From Auanema rhodensis (taxonomy: Eukaryota; Nematoda; Chromadorea; Rhabditida; Rhabditidae), in assembly GCA_964057225.1 (NCBI GenBank), contig OZ059895.1:3658001-3722000 (forward strand): 64,000 nt of DNA. The letters are read 5' to 3'. This document shows positions 63,878 through 64,000 of the stretch, piece after piece. Under the pieces are notes generated by a model that was not told the DNA's origin, did no database searches, and worked only from the letters and a program-made list of their open reading frames with translations. The stretch's first letter is position 1, and the number at the start of each line of letters is the position of its first letter. The position numbers and the translations under genes are program-made.

Positions 63878-64000
63878 ACGCAGCACAGGTTACCCTTAAA
63901 TAATGAACTGACCGACTAATCAGACATGAATCTTTCCTAGTTCTGTTGCTTGAATGGATGTTTTCCTACGTAGGCTAGTAAAACATGCCCTTCAAAGCAT
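63878..64000 (+). repeat. Partial monomer cut by the window end
   Basis: The first 123 bp of a monomer, ending at CAAAGCAT inside the core between P1 and P2. Its class cannot be told because the classes differ only downstream. It carries the CATGAATCTT change also seen near 62585. Confidence 0.9.

Larger units (their letters stand above)
1..64000 (+). repeat. Satellite DNA array, ~250 tandem monomers of 209-306 bp
   Basis: The window is filled end to end by one monomer family in a single orientation. The anchor ACGCAGCAC (first at 17, last at 63878) recurs at spacings that are almost only 209, 236, 294, 295 or 306 bp. My by-eye tally of complete intervals is 60 of 295, 65 of 294, 97 of 209-211, 22 of 235-236, 4 of 306 and one of 360 bp; these sum to the 63,861 bp between first and last anchor. 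Divergence between monomers of a class is a few per cent, mostly single-base changes at recurrent positions. GC is about 33%. No unique sequence interrupts the array and neither end is reached. Arrays of this size and regularity are known from eukaryotic heterochromatin. The species and chromosomal location cannot be read from the sequence, and I do not recognise the family. Confidence 0.97.
56107..64000 (+). repeat. Block 8: S-rich right end
   Basis: Order M Lb S S S La Lb S S S; La Lb S M La La Lb S S(210) La; Lb S S S La S S S S Lb; S(211) S, then a partial unit from 63878. Runs of three or four S monomers are confined to this block, apart from one trio at 12.96-13.59 kb. Variants AATCAAACATGG (57097, 58313, 60648, 61656, 62787), TATTTTGTAAAG, TAAATTTTACGC and TATAAGCAGC (61110, 62326) mark it. 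Two small indels occur: one extra T near 60757 and two extra bases near 63659. I see no gene and no array edge. Confidence 0.83.

Noticed and set aside
1-64000. CRISPR array
   Set aside because: The repeats are 209-306 bp with no variable spacers between short direct repeats, and no cas genes are present.
1-64000. CENP-B box (NTTCGNNNNANNCGGGN)
   Set aside because: CGGG does not occur in the consensus on either strand; the CGG of GAACGG is followed by A. TTCGAA and TTCGTATC fit only the first part of the motif.
1-64000. Transposon or retroelement origin (terminal repeats, target-site duplications, coding remnants)
   Set aside because: No unit has terminal inverted or long terminal repeats distinct from the monomer, there is no target-site duplication against unique DNA, and no transposase or reverse transcriptase frame is present.

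Overview
The whole 64 kb window is one uninterrupted, head-to-tail satellite DNA array. I found no unique DNA, no credible gene, no RNA gene and no recognisable transposon. Both window edges cut through repeat monomers, so the array extends beyond both ends. By eye I anchored 250 successive copies of ACGCAGCAC (four carry a one-base change) in the first ~10 bases of the monomer, all on the + strand. They define 249 complete intervals between position 17 and 63877, plus partial monomers at each end.

The monomer is AT-rich (about 35% GC in the shared core, about 32% for the full form). It comes in a few discrete lengths: La 295 bp (60 copies), Lb 294 bp (65), S 209 bp (97, two of which are 210 and 211 bp), M 236 bp (22, one of them 235 bp), X 306 bp (4, carrying a 12-bp internal duplication), and one 360-bp fusion. 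These counts add up to the span length. S lacks an 85-86 bp AT-rich segment of the 3' half. M lacks 58 bp running from the 3' half into the next monomer's head. The core kept in every class holds three palindromes: CCTACGTAGG, ATGTGATCACAT and CTATCTT-GTA-AAGATAG.

The classes are arranged in nested higher-order repeats (HORs) that differ along the array. 1-13.2 kb: La/S-rich, no M; it holds all X monomers and the CCGTCTAATC variant, and has segmental copies at offsets 4016, 4717 and 8942 bp. 13.2-27.4 kb: M appears; copies at offsets 4792 and 9756. 27.4-36.2 kb: a ~2335-bp nine-monomer HOR. 36.2-38.9 kb: an irregular stretch with the only out-of-register junction. 38.9-45.5 kb: two abutting 13-monomer HOR units (3309 and 3367 bp). 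45.5-51 kb: a mosaic of earlier types. 51-56.1 kb: a near-perfect 2604-bp ten-monomer tandem duplication. 56.1-64 kb: S-rich, with a 1216-bp five-monomer HOR.

The window suggests a eukaryotic nuclear genome (centromeric, pericentromeric, subtelomeric or B-chromosome heterochromatin). I do not recognise the monomer and cannot name the species. The short open reading frames (at most 86 codons) are the same monomer frame read over and over, and I do not call them genes. What is worth a second look is the architecture: discrete deletion classes, hierarchical HORs, sharp variant domains and conserved palindromes.
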